A DNA stretch of 64,000 nt from Macrolepiota albuminosa (lineage: Eukaryota > Basidiomycota > Agaricomycetes > Agaricales > Agaricaceae). The notes under the pieces are model-generated. The model was not told where the DNA came from, did not search any database, and saw nothing but the letters and a program-made list of their open reading frames with translations. Within the stretch, counting starts at the first letter, position 1. Every line of letters begins with the position of its first letter. The stretch spans positions 1,922,001-1,986,000 of the forward strand of contig JAMWFC010000032.1 in NCBI GenBank assembly GCA_027475525.1, given 5' to 3'. The position numbers were made by a program, and so were the translations under genes. Of this stretch, positions 22,713-33,139 are shown in pieces.

Positions 22713-24090
22713 GGATAAGAGGTCAAGTTATCGGTCGGCGTTCGGATCAATCTCCGAGGAAATGTTGTCCCTCTCCAAGGCGGAAAAGTCCTACATACAG
22801 GCCGGCCTCCTCGCCGCGCCCCCTTCTCGTGCAGATGGACGTGCATTGCTTGATTATCGCTCAGTCGCGCTCGAAACCGGTGTTGCGCCTCTTGCCAACG
22901 GGAGTGCACGCCTAAGTATTGGTAGGAACGCCCATGACGGCGGAGGAGGCACAGAGGTCGTTGCGGCGACAAAGCTTGAAGTAGAGTCGGTCGACGAAAA
23001 CGGTGAAGGGAGGGACGGCGGTCGTATAGTGTGTACAGTCTCCTGGTGAGCCTAACCGATTTCTACAATTCCCCAACAGCCACTAATTGGACAAGTTCAC
23101 CCTCCGCCTATCCACATCTCTCCTCTTCTGCGCTCGACGACATACAAGCAGATCTCTCATCACTCCTGCATCAAACTCTTTCGCACCCCTCTCTGCATCC
23201 TCGGAACCTGACCATATTGAAATCTAAAAAATCTTGGCTACTCAATCTCGATGTTCTAGTCCTCTCGGACGCAGGTAACATCCTCGATGCAATGTTCATG
23301 GCTTCGCGTGCCGCATTCTCAATCTCGATGTTCTAGTCCTCTCGGACGCAGGTAACATCCTCGATGCAATGTTCATGGCTTCGCGTGCCGCATTGTGGGA
23401 CACACGTGTGCCGAGGACAGAGGGGTCGAATACAAGGCACCCACGCGCAAGGATACGGGAAAAAGGGAGGAGATGGATGTTGATGAGGACGAACATGAGA
23501 ACGCGCAGAAGCAGAGTGGGTTCGACACACGCGTGTTGCCCAAGGCGACAGATTTTGAGCTTCCCGACTACTGGGATGAGGGAGAAGTGTTGGATGGCAG
23601 GGAACGTTGGCCTGTCCCAATAACACTCAACCTTGTAAGTCACTCCCGGTGAAAAAGGGAGAAGTGTTGGATGGCAGGGAACGTTGGCCTGTCCCAATAA
23701 CACTCAACCTTGTAAGTCACTCCCGGTGAAAATATGACTGAGATTGATTCTTCCCCTCAGGAACCACCAACACATTTCCTTGATGCTACGGCGCAAGAGG
23801 AGGCGGCCTCACCACTCAAGCTGCTACTAATCTTTTCGTTCCAAGATGCACAACACGCCGTCTTACAAGGCATGCGAATGCTTGGTCCTGGCGAGCTCAC
23901 TCCCTCACGTTTAAAAGAACTGGTCAAGGCATGTTCCTCTCTTTTAATCGCCTTATCAACTCATCCCACGTAAATTCAGGTCGGTGAGGACTATGCCCGA
24001 GAGCTCCTTGCTTCTCTGAACGAGAAGCTCAAAGATGAAGATGTCCGGCGTACTCAGAAAGCTAGAGAACGATTCGAGCTTCATCGATAA
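22711..24090 (+). CDS. RRP42: Exosome core subunit RRP42 (EXOSC7-like)
   Basis: RNase PH-fold ring subunit of the RNA exosome; catalytically inactive in eukaryotes. The family start LSKAEKSYIQAGLLA, PSRADGRALLDYRSV and GSARLSIG are seen, then SPSAYPHLSSSALDDIQ, LLNLDVLVLSDAGNILDAMF and ASRAALWDTRVP, and the C-terminal helices to FELHR at 24088. The longest frame begins at 22711 (MDKRSSYRS); the internal ATG at 22762 (MLSLSKAEK) gives a start more like known RRP42 proteins. An acidic insert (EEMDVDEDEHENAQ) lies near 23480. Two 77-bp duplications (23241-23394, 23579-23732) break the frame. Intron 1 can be spliced from TCCTG|GT to ACAAG|T. Confidence 0.88.
23241..23394. repeat. 77-bp perfect tandem duplication (16 of 21)
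   Basis: Copies 23241-23317 and 23318-23394, in RRP42. Confidence 0.95.
23579..23732. repeat. 77-bp perfect tandem duplication (17 of 21)
   Basis: Copies 23579-23655 and 23656-23732, at a RRP42 exon/intron border. Confidence 0.95.
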
Positions 24091-25019
24091 TTCACCTGTA
24101 ATGTAAACTGTTTTGTGATATGTCTCAAGGTCATCATATGACGGTTTCTGAGCATCGACTTTTTATATCCTTCTGATTCATCCGTCGTCAATGAGTTCAC
24201 GAGCAATTGCACACCGAAAATTATGATTGTATGTTCACAGCACCCGTGTCCTTTGGACGGGCAGTGAATAGATATGGTATCAGCCCGTCGCTGTTACTCC
24301 TTGTGTTATGGTCAAGTCTCGGGTAAAGATAGATGCATCCATCATAGATATCTTTGTTCTGGATTGTAATTCGGAAGCATCATATTATTATTATTCTTCC
24401 GTACGTACTATGTACGGCCTCCGCTTCTGACTCATTTACTTGATGAACTCATACTATCCCTTTTCCCGCATAACGATTTACTTCGGCAGTTTATGATGTA
24501 GTTCATTATTAAAACGCCTTACCATTTTGAATCTAGGGGATCATTACTTCTAAGCTTAATGTCGTCAAGCCTTCTGCGTGTTTTCTAGACATGCGCTAAA
24601 TATGCGAACAAAGGTGAGGTGACAGACAAATCGAGGTGGGACTCAGTCACTTATATGGCAAAGTCATCCCACGTCCTGTCGTCCGCGTCAATTGTATATG
24701 CCATAGTAGGAGACTAAAGCTGGCATATCTTTAGCCATTTGCAGAGAACATCACCGCCTTACGTATAAACTAAGAATAAAAGCAATATCATAGGACACCC
24801 AATATACACGTTCTCAAGAGACGTCGATGGGAACTGAAATACGCAGTTGCTAATGTGAGATTTATACCCCGTTGGCATTGCATCTCAATCTGTTGTGACG
24901 GCCTTTACCACGAGTTTCAGTCGTGCCGGTATTGGTCAGTTTCCGGTCAAATAAGTAGCTAGTCGAGTGTGATACGTACTCCATTCTTCCTTCCCAACCT
25001 CCCAGACGGACTCTAAGTA
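24091..25019. other. Intergenic region RRP42 to cupredoxin gene
   Basis: About 930 bp with no convincing open frame on either strand. It should contain the RRP42 3' end and the promoter of the cupredoxin gene. I see no RNA gene or mobile-element signature. Confidence 0.5.
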
Positions 25020-26071
25020 ATGCGTTTCTCAGTCGTGCTGACCGCCCTCTCAGCAGCAACCTTGGGATGGGCTCAAAATCTTGCAAGCCTCCATACTTAT
25101 CAACGTACTACCTATATGATGGTCTGACGTTGCATCTATATCCCTGCAGATTATTGACGTTGGTGGGGCCGTGAGCGACCCCGGTGGAATATACCAATTC
25201 ATCCCACCCACTCTCAATAACGTTGCCAATGGAGATACTATCACCTTCCGTTTCACTGGCGCGTGAGTTTTATTTACCTCTACCATCACACGTTACTGCA
25301 ATTGATCTATCTTGTGGACTAGACCTGGGAATCACAGTGTTACCCAGTCCAGCTTTCAGAGTCCTTGTGAACCTATTCCCGGCGGTTTCGATTCTGGCTG
25401 GGTCTTCATTCCTCAGAACAACGTCTCCACTCCGCCAGAATGGCATTTGACCATCACCAATGCCACTGCTCGTGAGTCTTTGTTCTTGTCCGTGTCCTAC
25501 GATCTGCGACAATTTATCCAATAGCCATCTGGTTCTTCTGTAAACAGCTTGTACCCGTCACTCATTGTTCGACCGGTGAGTAACAACCCAATGCATTGCA
25601 TGGCGGATATATCAAACGTGATTCCTTTTAGGCATGGTTGGAGCGATCAACCCACCTAGTTCTGGTAACACTTTCACTGCCTTCCAGGGCAATGCGCAGA
25701 ATTTTCAAGGCCTCTCTGGTGTACGTGACCAGTATTATTCTGATGCTTTCCAGCTTATCTGCTTTTTCCAGCAAGGGGAGGGGTCTCTGGTTGGCCTAGT
25801 CGCCTCGGCATCTGCAGGCCCAGGACCTTCTGTCAGCGGCGCCTTATTTTTTACTGGTGCTCCTTTAGCGACGTCGACCTCACCTAGCTCATCTAATAGC
25901 GGACCCACGTCCGGAAACGGCTCTACCTCCGGAAATGGCTCTACCTCAGGAAACAGTTCTACATCTCCTGGAGGAAGCGGCGGCAATACGGGCGGATCAC
26001 TAACGATGACCGCAAACATGTTTGTAGTCGCATTGGGCATCATACTTGGAAGCTCCCTGTGCATGGCCTAA
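25020..26071 (+). CDS. Secreted serine-rich cupredoxin-like protein, GPI type
   Basis: Starts with a signal peptide (MRFSVVLTALSAATLGWAQ). The cupredoxin domain has VANGDTITFRFTG, then GNHSVTQSSFQSPC (copper-ligand His), PIWFFCKQ (Cys) and VTHCSTGMVGAINPP (His and Met), the four type-1 copper ligands. A Ser/Thr/Gly-rich linker with imperfect SGNGST repeats leads to a hydrophobic tail (MFVVALGIILGSSL), as in GPI-anchored wall proteins. The first intron appears to use a GC donor (25083 GCAAGC to 25149), giving WAQNLIIDVGG in phase. The stretch 25720-25770 can be read through or removed as an in-frame 51-nt intron. Members are common in Agaricomycetes as extracellular serine-rich proteins; the role is unknown. 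Confidence 0.88.
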
Positions 26072-26318
26072 ATAGCCCCGAACTTGGTGACTTCTGATCA
26101 GTACGGCATCGATTGCCACTGACAGTCTCTTGTTTTGTACCTACAGTCATTTAGTAGTTGCGCAATCCTTGTATTTATTGAATCCAGTTCAGTGAAAGGC
26201 TGTGAAGTTTTCGCCAAAGAATATGTTTCACATGTGGCGCAGTGGGTTGAAACGGTCCCAAATGATCGTGTTATATCAAAGGCACAAAAATTACAGCGAT
26301 CCACACCGAAGACATAGT

Positions 26319-27171
26319 CTATACTTTGTAGCGACGCCCAGTCGAAGTGAAGAACGTCTGGAGAATATATATTTGCGCCCTGAATGCTAGGCGTGAGTGG
26401 GCACGAGAATGCAGAAAGGTGAGAAACATACGCAGCTATTCCAATGATTCCCGCAGTTTGCAGAATTGCGTACCAGAATATTCGGCTAGACACAAGGGAC
26501 AAGGGTAAGGCATGGCCTCAGAGCAGTAACGTAAACGCACTTTTGTGTTGACTTGACAACGTCAAAGCCACGGTTTTCATTAGTGTGGAAGCTGGAGAGT
26601 TCATTGAGGGAAATTCTCAAGAAACAGTGAATGATACAAACTGCTTTTGTAGCCGTTTAATGCCCATAAGCATGTTGTTCAACCGAAAGACACTCTCCTC
26701 TAACGCGCTCGTTTGCTCTGATATCTGTCCGGGCTTTGCTGGGGCCTCTCGCCGCGGCTCACTTTCCACCATGATATCAAAGTCGACCAATTTTCCGGTC
26801 AATGTGCTGATGTCGTTTTCAAAACAGAACGAGTACTCTCCAACGGTGTTGGCAGTTAAAACGTAGTCTCCCTGTCTTTCGCGTTCACCCGAGAGCAATA
26901 ACTTTTCATTTGGATCTTTGATGTCGAAGTCAATGTCAAAGGAACCTCCTGATTGAACGGCAAAGTAGAACTTGAAAGAAGAAAACAAAAGTCAGGTGGG
27001 TGAAGACAGAAGAGGCAAAGTTAGGGGTACCCCAATCTTCTCCCCTGCTTTGTCAACATCGGCATAGAAACATAGGCGCTCATTAGCACCAATCAGAGTC
27101 GTGAGTGCAGCACTATAGGCTGTGATAGACAAAGAAAGAAGAAAAAGAAAGGTGGAAAGTATGGGAACCAT
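26319..27171 (-). CDS. p24 family cargo receptor (emp24/gp25L/TMED)
   Basis: Cycles between ER and Golgi in COPI/COPII vesicles, selecting cargo such as GPI proteins. Five exons (27171-27031, 26970-26642, 26591-26541, 26485-26432, 26379-26319) add up to 636 nt, 211 residues, the family size. Order: signal peptide (ILSTFLFLLSLSITAYSA), GOLD domain with ERLCFYADVD, VQSGGSFDIDF, GEYSFCFEN (paired cysteines), coiled coil around RLNNMLMGIKRLQK, the NENRGFDVV and RIFWYAILQ motif, a membrane helix, and a cytosolic tail QTFFTSTGRRYKV with the FF COPII signal. Divergent from RAD6 with 102 bp between the starts. Confidence 0.93.
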
Positions 27172-27273
27172 TAAGTCGCGATGTGTGTTGTCGTGTGCCC
27201 GTGCTGGCAGGCTGATCGGAGTTTCAAGCACGACCTTGTACTTGTACTCTCAGTTAGACCTCGCACCCTTGCC
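27172..27273. promoter_or_regulatory. Bidirectional promoter region p24/RAD6
   Basis: Only 102 bp lie between the two divergent start codons. No specific element was recognised. Confidence 0.45.
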
Positions 27274-27890
27274 ATGGTATGTTTTCTCTTCCGTCAAGAA
27301 TAAACATTCCTGACTACCCAACAGTCAACGAACTCCAGACGCCGCCTCATTCGTGACTTTAAGCGCTTGTCCACCGACCCTCCAGGGGGCATCTCAGGCA
27401 GCCCATGCCCTGACAACATCATGCTCTGGAACGCCGTTATCTTCGGTCCAGGTATGTCCTCTTCTCTGTCGCCATGACTGCTGTTGACATCTGCATCTTG
27501 CCAATGCCAACAGCGGACACGCCCTTTGAGGACGGCACATTCAAACTCATCCTTACATTTGACGAGTCATACCCAAACAAACCACCCACCGTCAAGTTCC
27601 TGTCGCGAATGTTCCATCCCAACGTTTATGCGAACGGGGAACTTTGTTTGGATATCTTGCAGAATCGATGGAGCCCGACATATGACGTGACGGCGATCCT
27701 GACAAGTGTGCAGAGTCTGTTGCATGATCCGAATCCTGGTAGCCCGGCCAATGCAGAGGCGGCCATGTTGTACAGGGAAAATATGAAGGAGTATGTGAGG
27801 AGGGTCAAGGAGACGGTGGAAGAGAGTTGGTTGGACCCTGGTGAAGAGAAGGAGAAGGAGGAGGTAGATGAGCAGGCACCAGCAACCTAA
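27274..27890 (+). CDS. RAD6: Ubiquitin-conjugating enzyme E2 RAD6/UBC2
   Basis: E2 for PCNA and histone H2B ubiquitination. Exon 1 is only the ATG (27274-27276); the intron starts at once (GTATGT), and exon 2 (27325-27451) and exon 3 (27514-27890) complete 507 nt, 168 residues. Conserved blocks: [47 protein letters not shown], the catalytic cysteine in [12 protein letters not shown], and [14 protein letters not shown]. The end is an acidic tail ([11 protein letters not shown]) as in yeast Rad6, longer than in animal orthologues. Divergent from the p24 gene. Confidence 0.96.
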
Positions 27891-29371
27891 AGGGGGCGAG
27901 GTTGTGTTACTGGGATGGGCAGATCTGCACTCATATCGGAGAGCTTGCGGGAGTAGCGGTGCGTTTATTTGACATCTAGCATTGTACACATTTGGACTTG
28001 TGCGATAATTATACTATATTCCTGTCGATTTATGGACATCGGGCACCTGGGCGTTCTACCTCGTCAGCTTTTACCATCAGCCAAGAAGATTTGACTCGAC
28101 GTGGATCGAGGGCCGCAAGAGTTCTGTTCCAATTCCAATGATTAAGTCAGGAGCGATTATCGACCACTTCACCAGCACAAAGGGTGCTCACAGGTCCAGG
28201 TGGACGACCCATGTTCACTGTTGTGGAACTTGTGCGTTGGAATGTAGAATAGATTGAATGACAACCCATGCATGTTCGAACTACAGACAAAATTACATTG
28301 AACGTGCTTTGGTAGGTTGTGCGGACTAGTTAGCACCACACAACCGTTAAGCCCGGGGCCCACGACAAGGGAGCACAAGAAGGACAGAACCTTCTTCCCC
28401 CGGGAACATTAGCCCCGGACAACATGAGAAAACATTATCTGGTCGCGCCGAGTGGGAGACATGATCCAGACTCTGGTCTGGCAGGTACAAGCGCTACATG
28501 AAGAAGGGATAGACGGTCCAGCCGTCAAAGAACAACACTAGGTAGAAAAAAAATTGGGGTGGGAGATAGTGCCATTGGACCTTTTATACCTTTTTGTTTA
28601 GTGGCCAAGGCCATGCCAATTCCGAACTTAGCAAATGGACCATTGTTTCCCAAAAAAACAAGTGCAGTGTTCAACCCTGTGATGAACTGTCGCAACGCAA
28701 CTGACCTCGTGTCCGACCCTTAACGCATGAATTTGTGGGTCCCACGACGTATCAAATCATGAGTCACATTTGTTGTTTACAGTGAGCTCAATTAGGAAGT
28801 TAGAATAACGTTGTTGGAGAGTGAACAGTCTATTATGATAGTGTCGCTTTCTAACTGAGACTTTCTGTTCCATGGCACCGCGCTTTGGCAAGTGTGGCGC
28901 ACATCCTGGGATGATACAAGCGTGAAACCATTTGTACTGGTTATGTAATCGCAGAGAAATCTCATCAGAAAGTCACCGCCACAGAAGCCTCGAGGTTTGT
29001 CGGAAGATGAACAATCTGGTGATTCGGCTGTGAGAGTAACAGAACACGCGTTTCATGCCTGTGGGCCCTGCATGCGGTAACAGTGTTTCGTGAAAATATC
29101 CGATCATTGTCACGAGGTATAATTCCTTTCGACTGCTCGGGTCAAACTTGGCTTTGGGGGATACATAATCGTTCCTCTGTAGAGTGATCGCGAGACTGCC
29201 CGGCATCTCGCAGAAACGGACCGATTCCGATGTCATCCTTGATGGATACTGAGCACGACTCACATCCGGCAAGGCAATATTGATAGTTGTTTTCGAACAC
29301 AGAACAGTATGGCTAACTTATAACACCGATTTCAACGATCGGAAAAGATAGGTTAAGGCATCGCTTCTCCC
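27891..29371. other. Long intergenic region RAD6 to GH28 cluster
   Basis: About 1.5 kb. The first ~130 bp should be the RAD6 3' end. Several short open frames are found (28169-28378 and 28973-29272 on minus), but none shows a family motif or codon bias that convinces me. A GC-rich patch near 28350-28500 could be an old insertion. No RNA gene was seen. Confidence 0.45.
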
Positions 29372-30993
29372 CTATGATGTGCAATTGAAGCCAATAGGAT
29401 TCACAACATTTTCGCAGGTGATTTGCCGTGAAGCGCCAGATGTATCAATAGCATCAAAATCAATGAAGCGGATACCAGGGCATGGTACCGAGCCACTACA
29501 TTGCAAGCTCGCTAGTGTTGGGGAGGCGACATTGCCTACCATGGGGCCCCATGTCAAGTCTGAGATTTGGAAGAGAGAAGTGTCGCAACCACCCGTGGCG
29601 CCAGAGTAGGAGGTGCACTGCGAAATGAATGCGACAGCTTCCGTCAAGTTAGCGACTTGGAAGTCACGGAAGACTACAAGTGGCAACAATTGGTTTTCAT
29701 GGTACGGGACACATGTTTCTGGAGGACGTACTGATATTTTTAGCATATCCAAGGCCGCCGCCACCGCCTTCAAACAAACGACTAAGCATGAGCGCCCGAT
29801 AGTGTGATATACTACTATTTACCATTTGGAGGAAAGTTTTGCTGTATTCCGCTATCCAACCAGATCAATTCAGAATGCATACTAATCAGTTCTCCCTGGA
29901 AAACTCACGTCCAAGTTTTAACATATGCTGCATATGTCGTTCCGATGCATGTTACTCGTTCCGCTGTAACATTCTCTATCCTTTCGTATACACCTGGATA
30001 TTGTCCTATAGATCTATGCCCGATCATTTAATAGACATAGTACCAACCGATGAGAGAACTTACCCAATCGCGATCCCACGTCCTCCATGGAAAACAGAAT
30101 CTTGAATCACGATATTCGTCGAGTTTGCTTTGGTAGAAATGTTGTCGTCTCCGCAAGTGACTGTCCAATTCCGGAACGTAATGCGGTTCGAGTAGAAGGT
30201 GTCGACTCCATCTGTGTTTATTGTAGAAGCCTATAATTGTTTTAAACATTGTTGAAATGCATGGGAAACTAGACGCATACCGAGGACGACGAAGTAGAGT
30301 TGATATAGATAGAGTCAAGGAGAACATCTTCCGCGTTCTTGATTGCCATGGTCCAGAATTGAGATTGTACAAATCGTAAATTAGTGAAATGCGAATCGGT
30401 GGTGTTTGTGATCATGAGACTTATTGGTCGTCCAGCAAGATTACCTACTCCGTTCGCGAGGTCATACCTAATGAGTGAATACTAAGTATGAAGATTTAGG
30501 CAAGCAAGAAATATTCCTACCAAATCTGGCCGTTTCCGTCAAACGTTCCGGTTCCGTGACCATTGAATGTAATTCTATCGCCTCCAAGCATCCACGCAGT
30601 GGTCATATTGACATAACCAAGTGGAAGCCCATTAGCTCTCCAATAGGTTGTATTAGTTCCCCACTAAGCACGTCAGTGAGACGAGTGCACAGGGTGAGCT
30701 AAGACCGAACATACAAGAAGGGTACTTCGAAGGTCGATAACGACATTGCGGAGACCAGTCGTTTGTAATACGCTTTCCACATGAAATGTCGCATCGTCAA
30801 AAATGATGTGGCCGTCCCTCTCACAGTCCTTGAACGCCTTCCGTATTGCAGGTGCGTCGTCGCTCACGCCGTCTGCACTAGCATGGACCCTGCATACTCT
30901 TGTGGTGTTTGACACCTCATATGCATGGACGACGGTTCTTCCAGTGAATGCAAAGTACAATGTCAGAAACAAAGCTGGGACAAGTTTCAACAT
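29372..30993 (-). CDS. GH28 polygalacturonase-like enzyme, copy 1
   Basis: Secreted pectinase family. Signal peptide MLKLVPALFLTLYFAFTG, then DGVSDDAPAIRKAFKDCE (parallel beta-helix entry), WRANGLPLGY, FNGHGTGTFDGNGQIWY, the LRFVQSQFWTMAIKN region, and active-site blocks NTDGVDTF, VTCGDDNIS (two Asp) and GGRGIAIG. Then come YAAYVKTW, a C-terminal GATGGCDTS segment and the end NPIGFNCTS. Several short introns. In endo/exo-polygalacturonases the third block reads GHG; here Arg stands where the His is expected, so activity or specificity may differ. An exo-acting enzyme is more likely than endo by overall shape, but this is inference. A close paralogue follows at 31560-33139. Confidence 0.88.
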
Positions 30994-31559
30994 ATTTTTT
31001 CCAATTTGTGTGAGATGAGGTTAGACACAAGAGACGAACACATATTAATACTTCAATTGTGCAGATAAAAAAAGGACTCCTCCTTACATTGCGAGAGGTC
31101 ATGTGTGACTGTTCGAAGAGTACAGTGACGGACCGTTGTGCTATGAAAAGTTGAGAATAGATACACATGATGATGGTAGTGGAGTGAACTTACGCAAAGT
31201 CTCTGCCGAAGTATGTCCGCAAATCAGATACTACAAAGGAAGTAGTGACAGAGAACTCCTGTTCGCGTGTTGCAGGAGGGGAAGAACATCTACGGCAGAA
31301 AACGGCAAGAACCGGAGGAAGGAATGCTAAAGAGGATATCAAAGACGAGGATAAACGGAGCATGCATCAAAGTTCAAAGTCAGGCGACTGATTATCCGAT
31401 GGTGAGGCGAGGTCTGCAACCAAGCCCTGACAACGTCGAGGTCGCTCTCAAAAGGTCAGACCTGAGAGTATAGAATAGAATTAGCGTTACCATGGAAGGA
31501 CTTAGAATGGGCAGGTCAGACTATGACAATTCATCTGAAAGAGAACCAGAATGATCTTG
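30994..31559. other. Intergenic region between the GH28 copies
   Basis: About 570 bp, expected to hold the promoter of copy 1 and the 3' end of copy 2, both on the minus strand. Nothing else was recognised. Confidence 0.5.
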
Positions 31560-33139
31560 CTACGATGTACAATTGAATCCGATAGGATCTATGACGTTCT
31601 CACAAGTTATCCTTCTTGAAGTACTGCTCGTCTCAATGGTGTCAAAATCAACGAACTGAATATCAGGGCATGGCGCAGAGCCACTGCACTGCAAGGTTGC
31701 TAATGTAGTGGAAGCCACGTTGCCTGACATCGGGCCCCATGTAACATCCGAAATCTGGAACAGAGAAGTGTCACAACCACCTGTTGCGCCAGAGAATGAG
31801 GTACACTGTGTGATGCTTGCGACAGAATTGGTCAAATCTGTAAGTTTAAAATCTCTGAAAGCTGAAAGGGAGAAGTTTAGATGGTAAAACCAAACTCATG
31901 TGATCGAAAGACATACTGAGATTTTTTGCATAGCCAAGACCACCACCTCCGCCTATAACAATCAAGAAATAGCGTCGGAAGACAGGAGCATCACTCACCA
32001 TTGGGAGGAAAACCTTGTTGAATTCCTCTGCCAAAACGACGTCAGACTGACAGAAATACAAGTTGTGCGCGTTACTTACGTCCAAGTTTTTATATATGCT
32101 GCATATCGTGTTCCAAGGCATGTCACTCGTTCGGCTGTAACATTCTCGATCCTTTCGTATACACCAACGTATTGACCTATTGACCTATTGACTAATGTGA
32201 GATGGAGCCTACTGGCACACACATGCAGGATTTACCCGATTGAGACACCAAGTCCTCCATGGAAGACAGAATCCTGAATCAAAATATTTGTCGAATTTGC
32301 TTTCAAGGAGATATTATCGTCGCCACCAGTAACCGTCCAATTACGAAATGTGATGCGATTGGAGAAAAAGGTGTCAACTCCGTCTGTATTTCTGGCAGGC
32401 GCCTGTATGCATTTGTGACGAGGAAGATTTTAAAGCAAGCCGCGTACCGAGCTCGAGGACGTGGAGTTGACATAGATAGAGTCAAGGAAAACATCCTCTG
32501 AATCCTTGATAGCCATGGTCCAGAATTGGGACTGCACAAAGCGTAAGCCGGTGAATCGCGAATTGGTGGTGTTCGTTATCATGATGCTAATTGGGCGGCC
32601 GGGAAGGTTTGACACTCCATTTGTGAAATCATACCTCGAGAAAGGTTAAACGATGACAATCCACATACGAAATAAAAGATACATACCATAACTGTCCATT
32701 CCCGTCGAATGTCCCGGTTCCATGACCATTGAACGTGACGCGATCACCGCCAAACATCCATGCAGTCGTCTGGTTCTGATATCCAAGCGGCAGTCCATTA
32801 GCTCTCCAATAAGTGATGTTGCTTCCCCACTATACAAATTAATATAACAAATTTCAGCACAAGAAAAAGTTGACGCACGAGCAATGTGCTGTTGAGGTCA
32901 ATGACAACGTTGGATAATCCAGTCGTCTGTAGCACGCTCTCCACATGAAATGTTGCGTCATCAAAAATGATGTGTCCATTTTCCTTGCATTCTTCAAACG
33001 CTTTCCGTATAGCAGGTGCATCGTCGCTCACACCATCCACGCTGGGATGGATTCTGCACACTTTGACAGCATCGCGTGCATGAGCACAAAGAAGAAGATT
33101 ACAACAGAAGATAAGAATGTATGAGAACAGCTTCGACAT
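31560..33139 (-). CDS. GH28 polygalacturonase-like enzyme, copy 2
   Basis: Same exon plan as copy 1 and clearly homologous along its length. Signal peptide MSKLFSYILIFCCNLLLCAHA, then DGVSDDAPAIRKAFEECK, WRANGLPLGY, FNGHGTGTFDGNGQLWY, FVQSQFWTMAIKD, NTDGVDTFF, VTGGDDNIS, HGGLGVSIG, YAAYIKTW, GATGGCDTS and IDPIGFNCTS at the end. Both catalytic Asp of GGDD and the NTD Asp are present; the Cys before GDD in copy 1 is Gly here, and the usual GHG His is Leu. The two genes are a tandem duplication in the same direction, separated by 566 bp. Confidence 0.88.

Noticed and set aside
28973..29272. 99-codon minus-strand frame upstream of nothing recognisable
   Set aside because: No start context, domain or splice continuation; probably chance.
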